Positions 7,748 to 17,240 are shown, counted from the stretch's first letter. The stretch is 64,000 nucleotides of DNA from Roseibium algicola (GCF_001999245.1 NZ_CP019630.1:4803001-4867000); one strand, 5' to 3'. The notes: generated by a model not told the origin, from the sequence alone. Numbers and translations: made by a program.

Positions 7748-10700
7748 TTGCCAGGACCGTTCCTGACATCCCAGACCGGCGGAACTCCCGCGTTTTCGGA
7801 CAGGGTGCGAACTTTCGCGCGCCTGCTGGTTTCGTTCTGGCTTGTTCTGGCCTGCGTCACGGGTGCCGCTCTGGCCCAATCCGACAATCTGGAACCGGTT
7901 GATCTGACCGTTTCTCCGGGGGAGGGTTATGGCCGTATCGTCCTGACGTTCAAGGACCGCACGCTGCTTCCGATCTATGATGCGGTCATCACAGGCGGGG
8001 TCCTGCGGATTTCATTTGAAGATCCGATCGACATCAACGTTGACGATGTTCCGCTGGACCTGGGCGACTACGTGACCATTGCCCGGCGAGATCCGGACGG
8101 AAGTGCCATCCGCTTTGCACTGAAGAACCAGTTCCAGATCAATACTCTGGAAGCCGGCGAAAAGCTGTTTGTCGATATCCTGCCGATGGACTGGCAGGGC
8201 TTGCCGCCAGGACTTCCCGACGATGTCGTGCGTGATCTTGCAAAGCGTGCCGAAGAGGCGATGCGCAAGGTTCGTGCCCTCGAACAGGCGCGACTCAAGG
8301 CTCAGGAAGGGCCGGAGGTGACGCTGCATGTGGGTGAGCATCCGACATTCACCCGTCTGGTGTTCGACTGGTCCATCAAGTTCGACACCGCTTTCGTGCG
8401 CGAAAACGACATCATCAAGGTGACGTTCAACCACCCGGCACAGCTGGACATTGCCCACCTGCGCGCGCATCTGCCCCAAGGAGTGATCGACGCGACCTCC
8501 TTCCTGGATCAGGGCAAGCTGAAATTCCTTATGCGCGTCGAGCCATCAGTCGACATTCGGGCGTTCCGGGAGGAACAGACCTACGTTATCGACGTGACGC
8601 CGGAAAACATGGAAGTGAATGATCCGGCAAATGCGCTGATCAACAAGGAACTGTCCGTCGAGGACAACGAAAACCGCAAGGACATGATTACCGCACCGGG
8701 CCTGCGCGACACGCGTGAGGTCAAGAACCCGCGCGGGAATCCGACGTCCGGCGGGAGCACGGCGAGCGGAGGCGGGGTCCTGAAGGAATCCAAGGCCGAT
8801 GAATCGCCGGCCTATACGATTGTTCCGCTGGGAGGTGGCAAGCCGGATGAGGGGGCCGAGGCACCGCAAGCACCGCAGCCGTCAGCCGTTGAGAATTCTG
8901 ATCAGTCCGCCGCACTGTCGGCCGAGCCCGATCCGGAAGCCGGACGTGCGAACGCTCCGGCCGAAACTCAGCTTGCCATGGTCCCGCGCATCAAACCGTT
9001 GGTCGGGGAAGAAGCGCTGCCAGGGCCAGGTAGCGGAACCGAGATCGCTGCCGCTGGTGTTGACGTCACTCCGACCGCCTTGGCGGTCGAAACGCTTCCT
9101 GCACCAGAGCTTGCTGCCGCTGTCCTGCCGATTTCGGTTGATGGCGCAGCTGAATTTCTGACGACAGCGGCCATTCCCGCGGCCGAAGCAACCAACGGAA
9201 ACGACGCCGTTGCCCCGTCCAACGCTGGTCTGGTAACCGTTGCCCAGGCTGAACCCGGTGCTTTGCCGTTGAACGAAGTGCTGCCGGAGGATGAGGAAAT
9301 CGTCCGGGAAGCGCCGATGCTGGACTTGTCCACGCAGCAGATCGGCGACCAGCAACAGGAAGCCGCGCCCGAGAACAACGGCATTCCGACACTACAGCAG
9401 GTCGAGACAATCAACCGGGGTAGCCAGCCGAATGCGCCGTATGGCGCAACGCCAGTGCAGATCCTGAACGCGCCGACGCTTGGTAGCGGCGACGTTCCAG
9501 CCGGGATCCAGCTTCCCGGCACGCAGCAATCAGCACCGGAGACCTGGCGCGCCAACGGCGGCCAGGATTTGAACCAGGGGCGTCCCTCACCGGAGCAGCC
9601 GCCGGAAAACTTCGCTGAGGAAGTGCGCAATTTCGTTTCTGCTGAGGCCCGGCGCATCGGGAACACGGTCCGCGTTGTGTTCCCGTTCTCCGAGCCGGTT
9701 TCCAGCGCGGTGTTCCGGCGCAACGACAGCATCTGGCTGATCTTCGATACCGATGCCACGATCGACACCCGGGGGATGGTCTCGGCGCTGGCCGAAACGG
9801 CGGAAACTATCGAGGTTCAGCAGTTCGACGATTACCAGATCCTGCGGATGGACATGACCGATCCTGTACTGGCGACAGTGGGTGTTGACGGCAATGCCTG
9901 GTCGCTCGTTATCGGCGACCTGATCCTGGAACCCTCCATTCCGCTGCAGCTGGAACGGACTGTGCGAGGCGATGGCGGCTCCGTGCTGCGTGTGCTCTAT
10001 CAGGATCCGCAGAACATCCGTCAGATTACTGACCCGTTCGTTGGCGACACGATATCTATCGTCACCGGCTTCGGTCCGCCACGCGGTCTGTTGAAGCCTC
10101 AGACGTTTGTCGATCTGGACGCCCTGAGTTCCGCGCAGGGCATTGCCGTCGTGCCGAAGTCTGACGGCTTGAAGATGAAGATCCTTGGAGATGACGTGAT
10201 CATCGAAAAGGAAGGCGGTCTTGCGCTTTCCAGCCAGCATCTGCGAGGCGGATCCGGATCGAGCCAGACAATCGTCGATCCGGAAGACAGCAACTTCATC
10301 GAGTTCGTTTCCCTGAGCACCGAAGGTCCGGGGGCTTACCGCACCCGCCTGCTGGAGCTGCAGGACAAGCTGGCGAAGTCGCCGACAGGCAAGCGCCGCA
10401 AGCCCTTGATGGCTTTGTCGCGGTTCTATCTGGCGCATCAGTTTGCGCAGGAAGCGCTGGGGCTGATGAAGCTTGCGCTGGAAGAAGAACCGGCACTTGC
10501 CGAAGACAGTTCCTTTAATCTGATGATGGGAGCGGCCCAGACCCTGGCCAACAGGCCCGACGCGGCCTATGCGCATCTGAACCGACCAGACCTGAAGAAC
10601 AGCCCCGATGCTGCTGTCTGGCAGACGATTGTTGATGTGAAGCTGGGTAACTGGACGTCCGCCCGTATTGCCATGCCGCGCGGGCGTGCCGTGGTCGGCA

Positions 10701-12037
10701 ACTACCCGGAAGCCATCCAGACAGAATTCAAGCTCGCCGCCGCACAGGCCATGGTCGAGGTCAATGATTTCGGTATTGCCAACAGCGTTCTGGCCGAGAT
10801 CGAGCCCGCCGAAGTGACCCGGACGCAGGCTGCCCGTTACGATATCCTGCGTGGCCGCGTTGCCGATGCATCCGGCCGGTCGCAGGAAGCCTTGACCGTG
10901 TTCGATCTCGTGACCAGGTCCGACGACCGGCCGCGGGCGGCCGAAGCGGAATACCGCGCGCTCCGGATCCGTTACCGGGATGGCGAACTCAACATGGAGC
11001 AGGCCATCGATCAGCTTGCCGGGCTGGCAACGTCCTGGCGTGGTGATGAAATCGAATTGAAGACATTGAGGTTCCTGGCACAGCTCTATGCCGAGCAGGG
11101 CCAGTACCGCGAAGCGTTCGAAGCCATGAAATCGGCTGTTCAGGCTGAACCCGATGCGGATACCACGCGGCTGCTGCAGGAAGAGATGAACGGCCTCTTC
11201 AACGCGTTGTTCTTGGACGGCAAGGCGGACGAGATGCAGCCGGTGAAGGCGCTGGCACTCTTTTATGATTTCCGCGAACTTGTGCCGATCGGTCGTCAGG
11301 GAGACGAGATGGTCCGCCTTCTGGCCAAGAGACTGGTGGAAGTCGACTTGCTGGACCAGGCAACCGAGTTGCTGCGCCATCAGGTTGACAACCGCTTGAA
11401 AGGTGCGGCGCGGGCACAGATTGCAGCGGATCTTGCGGCGATCTACCTGATGGATCGCAAGGCTGAAGAAGCACTGCGGGTGCTCAACCGGACACGGCAG
11501 GCGAGCCTTCCGTCGACCCTGGAGCGTCAGCGCAACATCGTTGAAGCCCGTGCCCTGACCGAAAGCGGGCGCCCGGATCTTGCGCTGGAACTGGTTCGCA
11601 ACATGCGCGGTTCGGATGTCGATCGGTTGAGGGCAGATACATTCTGGGCAGCCGAAAGCTGGCGGGATGCGGGTGAGCAGCTGGAAGCGATGCATGGCTC
11701 GCGCTGGTCCGACAACATTCCGCTCGACGATCTTGAACGCCGCGACATCCTGCGGGCGGCCATCGCCTATTCGCTGGCGGGCGACCAGCTCAGCCTGGAA
11801 CGCCTGCAGACAAAGTACATGTCCAAGATGTCCGACAGCCCCGAGGCAATGTCCTTTGAGGTCGTGACCCGGCCAATCGAGGCGCAGGGTGTCGAGTTCC
11901 TTGAAGTCGCCAACAGGCTTGCCGATGTCGATTCACTGGAAACCTTCCTGAAAGAATACCGGCGTCAGTACATGTCTCCCGATCGCAGCCCGGATCAGTC
12001 TGCCGCAGCACCCGTCACCGAAGAAAATGCCGGCTGA
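7748..12037 (+). CDS. Giant periplasmic protein with three AMIN-like modules and a TPR superhelix
   Basis: A 1,429-residue exported protein of unknown function at the end of the fliL-fliM unit. I chose the TTG at 7748 because GAGGA lies 9 bases upstream. The alternative GTG at 7805 would give a shorter signal peptide (RTFARLLVSFWLVL, then VTGAALA). After the signal come two similar beta-rich modules (about 48-155 and 193-300) separated by a short coiled coil. A Pro/Ala/Glu-rich linker runs from about 300 to 615. A third beta module (about 620-740) has the same strand pattern. From about 865 to the end it is all helical with TPR-like pairs (for example SRFYLAHQFAQEALGLMKLA). The beta modules resemble AMIN domains that bind the envelope. 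I infer a periplasmic scaffold around the motor. Confidence 0.7.
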   Translation: MPGPFLTSQTGGTPAFSDRVRTFARLLVSFWLVLACVTGAALAQSDNLEPVDLTVSPGEGYGRIVLTFKDRTLLPIYDAVITGGVLRISFEDPIDINVDDVPLDLGDYVTIARRDPDGSAIRFALKNQFQINTLEAGEKLFVDILPMDWQGLPPGLPDDVVRDLAKRAEEAMRKVRALEQARLKAQEGPEVTLHVGEHPTFTRLVFDWSIKFDTAFVRENDIIKVTFNHPAQLDIAHLRAHLPQGVIDATSFLDQGKLKFLMRVEPSVDIRAFREEQTYVIDVTPENMEVNDPANALINKELSVEDNENRKDMITAPGLRDTREVKNPRGNPTSGGSTASGGGVLKESKADESPAYTIVPLGGGKPDEGAEAPQAPQPSAVENSDQSAALSAEPDPEAGRANAPAETQLAMVPRIKPLVGEEALPGPGSGTEIAAAGVDVTPTALAVETLPAPELAAAVLPISVDGAAEFLTTAAIPAAEATNGNDAVAPSNAGLVTVAQAEPGALPLNEVLPEDEEIVREAPMLDLSTQQIGDQQQEAAPENNGIPTLQQVETINRGSQPNAPYGATPVQILNAPTLGSGDVPAGIQLPGTQQSAPETWRANGGQDLNQGRPSPEQPPENFAEEVRNFVSAEARRIGNTVRVVFPFSEPVSSAVFRRNDSIWLIFDTDATIDTRGMVSALAETAETIEVQQFDDYQILRMDMTDPVLATVGVDGNAWSLVIGDLILEPSIPLQLERTVRGDGGSVLRVLYQDPQNIRQITDPFVGDTISIVTGFGPPRGLLKPQTFVDLDALSSAQGIAVVPKSDGLKMKILGDDVIIEKEGGLALSSQHLRGGSGSSQTIVDPEDSNFIEFVSLSTEGPGAYRTRLLELQDKLAKSPTGKRRKPLMALSRFYLAHQFAQEALGLMKLALEEEPALAEDSSFNLMMGAAQTLANRPDAAYAHLNRPDLKNSPDAAVWQTIVDVKLGNWTSARIAMPRGRAVVGNYPEAIQTEFKLAAAQAMVEVNDFGIANSVLAEIEPAEVTRTQAARYDILRGRVADASGRSQEALTVFDLVTRSDDRPRAAEAEYRALRIRYRDGELNMEQAIDQLAGLATSWRGDEIELKTLRFLAQLYAEQGQYREAFEAMKSAVQAEPDADTTRLLQEEMNGLFNALFLDGKADEMQPVKALALFYDFRELVPIGRQGDEMVRLLAKRLVEVDLLDQATELLRHQVDNRLKGAARAQIAADLAAIYLMDRKAEEALRVLNRTRQASLPSTLERQRNIVEARALTESGRPDLALELVRNMRGSDVDRLRADTFWAAESWRDAGEQLEAMHGSRWSDNIPLDDLERRDILRAAIAYSLAGDQLSLERLQTKYMSKMSDSPEAMSFEVVTRPIEAQGVEFLEVANRLADVDSLETFLKEYRRQYMSPDRSPDQSAAAPVTEENAG

Positions 12038-12256
12038 AGCTGACGCTGTGTGAATGTTGTCCGGTTGCAGTGGGACTTGCGCACCGGTGCCAACTCCTGT
12101 TCAGTTGCGGTCGTTCACCCTTCCACACGTGTCGCGATCCGCCGCACGTTCTCACAAAGAACCTGATTATCCGACCTCGTGGCCCCACCTTTCCGCTTTG
12201 CAGCGGTGGATGTGTCGGTTCGTTGGCTTTGGAACACCGGAAAAAGGAACTCCTTC

Positions 12257-13021
12257 ATGTCCTTGAAAATCGTCCGGCGTCTTATCCCGGAATGGGGCAC
12301 GACCTATGGTCCTGCAGGCGAGGGACCTTTTCCTGCCGTCATGGTGTTTCATGGCTCAGAGGGGGCATGGTCAGGCTGGAGCCATCGAAATGCGGTTCTC
12401 CTGGCAGCACATGGTTATCTTGCCTTTCCTTTCGGCTATTCGAAGGGGGGCAATGCCTGGAATGCCGGCAGCATTGAAAACGTGTCACTGGACAGAAGTC
12501 TGGATGCCTTCCGGGCGCTGCGTGCATTTGAGGCTGTTGGTGAAAAGGCGGCATTCTACGGCGTGTCGCGGGGGGCTGAACATGCCCTTTTGCTGACAGC
12601 CCTGATGGCGGAGGAAGGTCTTGACGGCCTGCCTGACGCGGTGGCTGTGCACAGTCCGCCAGACGTTGTGTGCGGGGCGTTCGACAGCAAGGCTTACCGC
12701 GACGCTGGAGATCCAGGCTGGCAGCCGTGGGACCCCGGTGAGCGGGCATGGTCCTGGCGCGGGTCTTCCGAGAACCTTCTTCCTACGAAACAGATCGAAA
12801 TAGAACGCTATGACGGACCGGTTTTCCTGAGCCACGGGTCGGCCGACCGGGTTTGGTCAGTGGATATGACAAAGCGTCTGGAAGGGCGGCTTCTTGCCCA
12901 TGGCCGGAAGCCGGAGGTTCATATCTACGAAGGCCAGGACCATATCCCGACCAGTGCTGCAGAAAACCTGCATCACGAGAACCTGCTGACATTTCTGGAC
13001 AGAAATCTTCTGGCATCGTGA
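12257..13021 (+). CDS. Alpha/beta hydrolase (BAAT/dienelactone hydrolase type)
   Basis: A 254-residue predicted cytosolic hydrolase. The nucleophile elbow GVSRGAEH (serine at about residue 105) and a late histidine in EGQDHIP fit the alpha/beta hydrolase triad; the acid may be the aspartate in HGSADRVW. VMVFHGSEGAW near residue 30 forms the oxyanion loop. Overall it looks like the acyl-CoA thioester hydrolase/BAAT C-terminal family. I chose the ATG at 12257 because AAGGA lies about 8 bases upstream. It stands alone after the giant periplasmic gene with a 219-base gap that holds no recognisable gene. The substrate is unknown. Confidence 0.8.
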   Translation: MSLKIVRRLIPEWGTTYGPAGEGPFPAVMVFHGSEGAWSGWSHRNAVLLAAHGYLAFPFGYSKGGNAWNAGSIENVSLDRSLDAFRALRAFEAVGEKAAFYGVSRGAEHALLLTALMAEEGLDGLPDAVAVHSPPDVVCGAFDSKAYRDAGDPGWQPWDPGERAWSWRGSSENLLPTKQIEIERYDGPVFLSHGSADRVWSVDMTKRLEGRLLAHGRKPEVHIYEGQDHIPTSAAENLHHENLLTFLDRNLLAS

Positions 13022-13057
13022 CTTTGCCGAGGGCGGCGGGCTGACCACGCACTCGTG

Positions 13058-14134
13058 TCAGGTGACTGCCTTCAGTAGCGACTGAGACGGCGGCTGACCA
13101 GCGTTCTGATGCGGTTTCTTGAGTTCGGACTTGTAGCGCATGACGAGTTCGGGAATGGACCGAGTGCTTCGGTCCAGCCACTCGCAGCGTGCTTTCAGGA
13201 AGTCGCGATAGGTTTTTTCATGGATGCCGGTCTGCAGCATCAGGCGCATGATCGCACCATCCGCATCGGATTTCAGCGTGTCGGAAACAACCTCGTCGGC
13301 GAGGTTGATCTTGCGGCTGATCAGCCAGATGGCCGCATCAAGGCGGCCTTCTTCGAACAGAGTTCGCAGAATTGCATCGAAGGACAACTCGCCGTTGGCA
13401 ATCTGGATGCTGGCTTCGTGGCGCGAATAGGTGATGCCGTCGAGGTCGATGCTGCCGTCGTGTCGCTCTTCGATGGTCTTCGCAAGGCGCTGCAGTTCGC
13501 CGGTTTCCAGTGCCTTCTTGAGGGGAGGCGGGATCAGCGGACAGTTGGTCTCCAGAATGTCCATCTGGGTTTGGAGAAATTCTTCGTCTTCCATTGCACG
13601 CCTTGCAATGCCGGCGAGCACGTCTGCTTCCGTGTTTGCAAATATCAGCAGGGCGAGTGTGCCTCGGACGGAAAAGGGCGCTGCCATGTTATGGAGGAGC
13701 TCGTGGACCACATCCCGGCTGGCCCGCGCAATCATCGTGTCGGTCATCTCTTCGGAAAGATCAGGTCTCTTTGCCGTTGACTTGCGCTTGTCGTTGCCGC
13801 CGTTTTTGGCGATCTGCATGAGACTGTTCTGGCTGATCATCGGCGAACATTCGATCACCGGTTCCGACAGCTCGTAATCTTCCTGGGCGAGCCGGTCCGC
13901 AAGGTCGGGGATGATGCGGTCTGTTTTTGCAAGGCGTACGACAAGTTCGTAGCGTGCAGCGCGGTCCAGCTGGTCGAAAACCGAGAGAACAATTCGCGAA
14001 AACAGTTCCCGCTCCATCTCCGTCGGCTCGTGGTCTTCCGACCGCGCATATTCGCCGACGAGCGTGCGGATGAGTTTTGATCTCGCCTCTGGTTCTTTGA
14101 TCCGGGCGAGCTGTTCTAATTGTTCTCTTAACAC
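13058..14134 (-). CDS. DUF2336 domain protein
   Basis: A 358-residue, mostly helical, charged cytosolic protein of the DUF2336 family, found almost only in alphaproteobacteria and with no settled function. The opening MLREQLEQLARIKEPEARSK and the RELFSRIVLSVFDQLDRAARYELV segment (about 46-70) are typical, with HEAT-like helix pairs running to the end. Some family members carry sensory modules, but none is seen here. It lies downstream of fliP on the same strand across a 105-base gap. That gap contains a perfect short palindrome (14180-14194), so it may have its own promoter. Its place among flagellar genes suggests, but does not prove, a motility link. Confidence 0.8.
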   Translation of the reverse strand: MLREQLEQLARIKEPEARSKLIRTLVGEYARSEDHEPTEMERELFSRIVLSVFDQLDRAARYELVVRLAKTDRIIPDLADRLAQEDYELSEPVIECSPMISQNSLMQIAKNGGNDKRKSTAKRPDLSEEMTDTMIARASRDVVHELLHNMAAPFSVRGTLALLIFANTEADVLAGIARRAMEDEEFLQTQMDILETNCPLIPPPLKKALETGELQRLAKTIEERHDGSIDLDGITYSRHEASIQIANGELSFDAILRTLFEEGRLDAAIWLISRKINLADEVVSDTLKSDADGAIMRLMLQTGIHEKTYRDFLKARCEWLDRSTRSIPELVMRYKSELKKPHQNAGQPPSQSLLKAVT

Positions 14135-14179
14135 TGTCCTGCCGCTATTAACGAAGGGGCACAGTTCGGGCCCGCACGG

Positions 14180-14194
14180 CTGTAACTATTACAG
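14180..14194. promoter_or_regulatory. Perfect palindrome upstream of the DUF2336 gene
   Basis: CTGTAA-CTA-TTACAG is a perfect 6-3-6 inverted repeat 46 bases upstream of the leftward DUF2336 start and 46 bases downstream of the fliP stop. The surrounding 14195-14239 is AT-rich. The arms are too short and the region too AT-rich for a good terminator, so an operator is more likely. The cognate regulator is not identifiable. Confidence 0.4.
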
Positions 14195-14239
14195 TCCTAT
14201 CTTAATTTTCTTCTACTTTTAACGATTTGGCCGGGTGCT

Positions 14240-15010
14240 TCAGCCGCCGCCGAAGCTCTTGACCAGCGAGCCGGCCACCAGATTCCAGCCATCGACAAGT
14301 ACGAAGAAGATCAGCTTGAACGGAAGAGAGATTACCACCGGCGGCAACATCATCATACCCATGGACATCAAGACGGATGCAATCACGAGATCGATGATGA
14401 GAAACGGCAGGTAGAGCAGGAAGCCGATTTCGAAAGCACGCCGCAGTTCGGAGATCATGAAAGCGGGAATGAGCGTGGCCATGGAAAGGTCTTCCGGGCC
14501 TTCCGGTGCTTCTTCTCTGCCGGAGAGTTCCTCGAACAGGGCGAGGTCCTTTTCGCGGACCTGGGACAGCATGAACGTCCGGAACGGATCGGAGGCACGC
14601 TCGAAGGCCTGCTCGAATTCTATGTCCCCGTCAATGAGCGGTTGAACGCCGGCATCATAGGAGGCCTGCAAGGTAGGCATCATGATGAAGGCCGACAGGA
14701 ACAGTGCAAGGCTGACCATCACCATGTTGGGCGGGGCCGTCTGCAGGCCGATGGCAGACCGCAAGAGCGACAGCACCACCACGATACGGGTGAAGCTGGT
14801 CACCATGACGAGAATGGAAGGCGCCAGCGACAGGATGGTCAGAAGGACAACCATCTGGACGGCGCGTTCCGTCAAGGTGGTGTCATCGCCAAAACCGACC
14901 GAGATTTCCTGCGCAGCAGCCGGTCCGGCCAGAACCGCGAGCAATGCGGTCAGCAAAAGCATCAGGCGGATCAGACCGCCAGGCCGCAGGAGCGATTGCA
15001 AGCGCATCAT
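14240..15010 (-). CDS. fliP: Flagellar type III export gate protein FliP
   Basis: A 256-residue inner-membrane protein that forms the core of the flagellar export gate with FliQ and FliR. It has a cleavable signal peptide (about 1-33, ending LAGPAAAQ), as usual for FliP. Family signatures are MVTSFTRIVVVLSLLRSAIG (about residues 71-90), the periplasmic loop after FLSAFIMMPTL, and the final LPFKLIFFVLVDGWNLVAGSL. Its ATG overlaps the fliO stop by four bases (ATGA), so translation is coupled. It is separated from fliQ-fliR-flhB, which lie on the opposite strand across the fliO/flgB promoter. Confidence 0.97.
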   Translation of the reverse strand: MMRLQSLLRPGGLIRLMLLLTALLAVLAGPAAAQEISVGFGDDTTLTERAVQMVVLLTILSLAPSILVMVTSFTRIVVVLSLLRSAIGLQTAPPNMVMVSLALFLSAFIMMPTLQASYDAGVQPLIDGDIEFEQAFERASDPFRTFMLSQVREKDLALFEELSGREEAPEGPEDLSMATLIPAFMISELRRAFEIGFLLYLPFLIIDLVIASVLMSMGMMMLPPVVISLPFKLIFFVLVDGWNLVAGSLVKSFGGG

Positions 15011-16866
15011 CCGTTTGACTGTCCACCCAGTTCGTCGAGGATCTTCGCCATTTCTTCCTCGATGGGATTTCTGTCGCCCAAACCGGCGGAAGGCCTGACA
15101 GGCGCCTTGACCGGTGGCGCAGAGCTCGTCACGGGGCCGCTGGTTACCGGGGCAGGGGCTGCTACCGATGCCACAGCAGACGGCGCGACCGTTGCAGTAG
15201 CGCTTGCGGTTTCTTCCTGCGCCTCTTCAGCCTCGTCGGCAGATGCCTCGTCAGCTGGCATTTCCGCTGCGGAAGACGCTTCGGGCTTGTCCTGAGCCGG
15301 GGTGGACGCTTCCGGCACGTCTTCCAGGAGATCGCCGATATCCAGCGAAAGTTCCCTGGAAGGGGCGGCTTCTGCAACCAACTGTGTTTCGGTTGTGGCA
15401 GCTTCCTCTTCCAAGGAAGCCGCTGTCCGGGCTTCATCATCCGCCGTGACGTCGGCAGGTTCGATTGCTTCAGTCACTTCGGGCTCTGAAACATCGCTTG
15501 AAGAGTGTTGTGCATCGGCCATCTGGACGTTTTCGTCCGCCGTGTCCGCCATCGCCTGGCCAAGGTCGGCGGGCTGGTCCGGTTTCGGCATGCTTTCTTC
15601 CGCCGGAGCTTCCTGCGCAGGGGCTTGTTGAGGTGTGGATGCTGCGGTCAAGGTTGCGGCAACGAGCACCGGCTCCACCTTGTGCTCCGGCAGAACCTGC
15701 TCAACCGGCTTCAAGAGAGCGGTTTTGGCACGTGCCGCCGGTCCGGAAGCGGGCGGGGAGATCGTACCGCCATAGGAAGGCCGATCACGGGCCGTGAAGG
15801 GGCGTGCCAGGGACTTCAATGTGGAAGTTGTCTTGCTTTCCTGCGGCGCAGAGGGAGCCGGAACGGCAGGACGCACTTCCGGCGCTTTTACGGGTGCTGT
15901 TGCAGGTTCACTCGCCTGTATCTCAGCTTCCAGGGCAGCAGCAATGTCGACCTTGCCTTCGTCGGTGCTTCGCGGAGGCGAAACTTCCGGCGAAGCAGGC
16001 GCGGGAGCGGCTGGTTTAGTGGCGGCCCGGTTGAAGCCGTTCTGAGTGGCGGCACGTAGCAGATCGCTCGCGCGGCCCAGTCCTCCACCGCTTTCCGGCT
16101 TGTCGGGGGTGGTCTTGTGTGGCGTTGCCAGTTGGGCTGGAGGCGTCGGGGCTTGTACAGTTGCCGGAGCACTCTCGGCCGCACGCGTGGCGGTAAGCCG
16201 GGAGGGAGCGGGGTCGGAATAATTGCGTTGTGGTGCAGCCGAACTCACACTGGGGGCTGCCGGCGTGGCAACCGGGGTGGCTGCTGCCTGATACGAAGGT
16301 GAGGCCGGTGCGGATGGCTGTGCCACCGGAGCGGCAGGTTGCGGTGCCGGGGTGGCCTGCTGTGGCGCCGGTGGAGACGGCTGCGCTAGCGGCGCGGCAG
16401 ACGGAACTGGCGTACGTGCCTGGACTGCGGGCGCTGCGACTTCCTGTTCTTCGAGGAAGTCGTCGGGCCGGGCCGGGATCTCCGGTCCTGGGGCGACTGC
16501 GGCCTTGACCGGCATCGGCATGTTCGAAGGAGACGGTTGTCCGGGCCGGGCCTGGGCCAGCGGGGTGTTGCGAACGATATTCTGTTCCACCACAACGTCG
16601 CTCGGGCCGCCGACCAGGATGAGATGCTCGATATTGTCCCGGCGAATGAGCAGCAGCCGGCGGCGAGCGTCGACAGAAGCACTGTCCATGATGGCAATCC
16701 GGGGCTGCCGGTTGCGGCTTTGTGGAGCACTTGCTCCCATCAGGCGCTTCAGAATGAAAATAAACAGTCCGAACAGCAGCAGCACGACGGCCAAAGCCAG
16801 GATGACTGCAATAGCCTGCGTGATGCCCCCGCTCACGTTGAATGTGGTCTCAATCCAGTTATACAT
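15007..16866 (-). CDS. fliO: FliO-like export gate assembly protein with a very long disordered tail
   Basis: A 619-residue protein. Only the first 105 or so residues look like FliO, which helps assemble FliP: one membrane segment (about 15-41, with ILALAVVLLLFGLFIFILK) then a small domain with RNRQPRIAIMDSASVDARRR and RDNIEHLILVGGPSDVVVEQN. The remaining 500 residues are rich in Pro, Ala, Glu and Ser with almost no predicted structure. Classical FliO is about 100-150 residues. Position (ATGA overlap into fliP) and the N-terminal domain support the call. The tail may be a scaffold or a variable linker. Confidence 0.85.
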   Translation of the reverse strand: MYNWIETTFNVSGGITQAIAVILALAVVLLLFGLFIFILKRLMGASAPQSRNRQPRIAIMDSASVDARRRLLLIRRDNIEHLILVGGPSDVVVEQNIVRNTPLAQARPGQPSPSNMPMPVKAAVAPGPEIPARPDDFLEEQEVAAPAVQARTPVPSAAPLAQPSPPAPQQATPAPQPAAPVAQPSAPASPSYQAAATPVATPAAPSVSSAAPQRNYSDPAPSRLTATRAAESAPATVQAPTPPAQLATPHKTTPDKPESGGGLGRASDLLRAATQNGFNRAATKPAAPAPASPEVSPPRSTDEGKVDIAAALEAEIQASEPATAPVKAPEVRPAVPAPSAPQESKTTSTLKSLARPFTARDRPSYGGTISPPASGPAARAKTALLKPVEQVLPEHKVEPVLVAATLTAASTPQQAPAQEAPAEESMPKPDQPADLGQAMADTADENVQMADAQHSSSDVSEPEVTEAIEPADVTADDEARTAASLEEEAATTETQLVAEAAPSRELSLDIGDLLEDVPEASTPAQDKPEASSAAEMPADEASADEAEEAQEETASATATVAPSAVASVAAPAPVTSGPVTSSAPPVKAPVRPSAGLGDRNPIEEEMAKILDELGGQSNG

Positions 16867-17116
16867 CTTACCCTCGTGCCGCCCCGCTTGCGGTTTGATC
16901 GCGTGTGCCGGTTACTCCGGTTTTTTGCCTCAATTGGGGAGGTTTGCCTTTATCCCCAGTAATTCCGGCGGTTGAGCCTGTGCAGGCTCCTGTCTCGCAA
17001 ACCTCTCGGCTTTTTTGTTTTTCCCCGTTGCGGCGGGAATGTTTTGCCCCGTCGGTACCGGTTCAGCCGCTTGCTGATCTGCTTCGAATCTCTCTAGGAC
17101 TTAAAGTTAACAGAGG

Positions 17117-17133
17117 CAGGCAAATTTTGCCTG
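17117..17133. promoter_or_regulatory. Inverted repeat in the fliO/flgB promoter
   Basis: CAGGCAA-ATT-TTGCCTG is a perfect 7-3-7 palindrome. It lies between two divergent genes, so it cannot end either transcript and is better read as a protein-binding site. Confidence 0.35.
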
Positions 17134-17224
17134 TTGGCGGCGCCTCTCTTTTTGCGAAATGCAAAGGAAAGTTGCCTCCTCCACTGGTTTTTGAAGGGTT
17201 TGGGCCGGAAGAGGTAAATGGCTG

Positions 17225-17240
17225 TTAACTTTTCATTAAC
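17225..17240 (+). promoter_or_regulatory. CtrA box upstream of flgB
   Basis: TTAA-CTTTTCA-TTAAC matches the CtrA consensus TTAA-N7-TTAAC exactly. It lies 50 bases before the flgB start codon, where a CtrA-activated class II flagellar promoter is expected in alphaproteobacteria. Confidence 0.75.

Noticed and set aside
9587..11695. A 702-residue reading frame on the reverse strand, antisense to the giant periplasmic gene
   Set aside because: It shows no domain or signal and has the His/Arg/Gln-rich composition typical of the antisense frame of a high-GC gene. The forward gene has clear structure.
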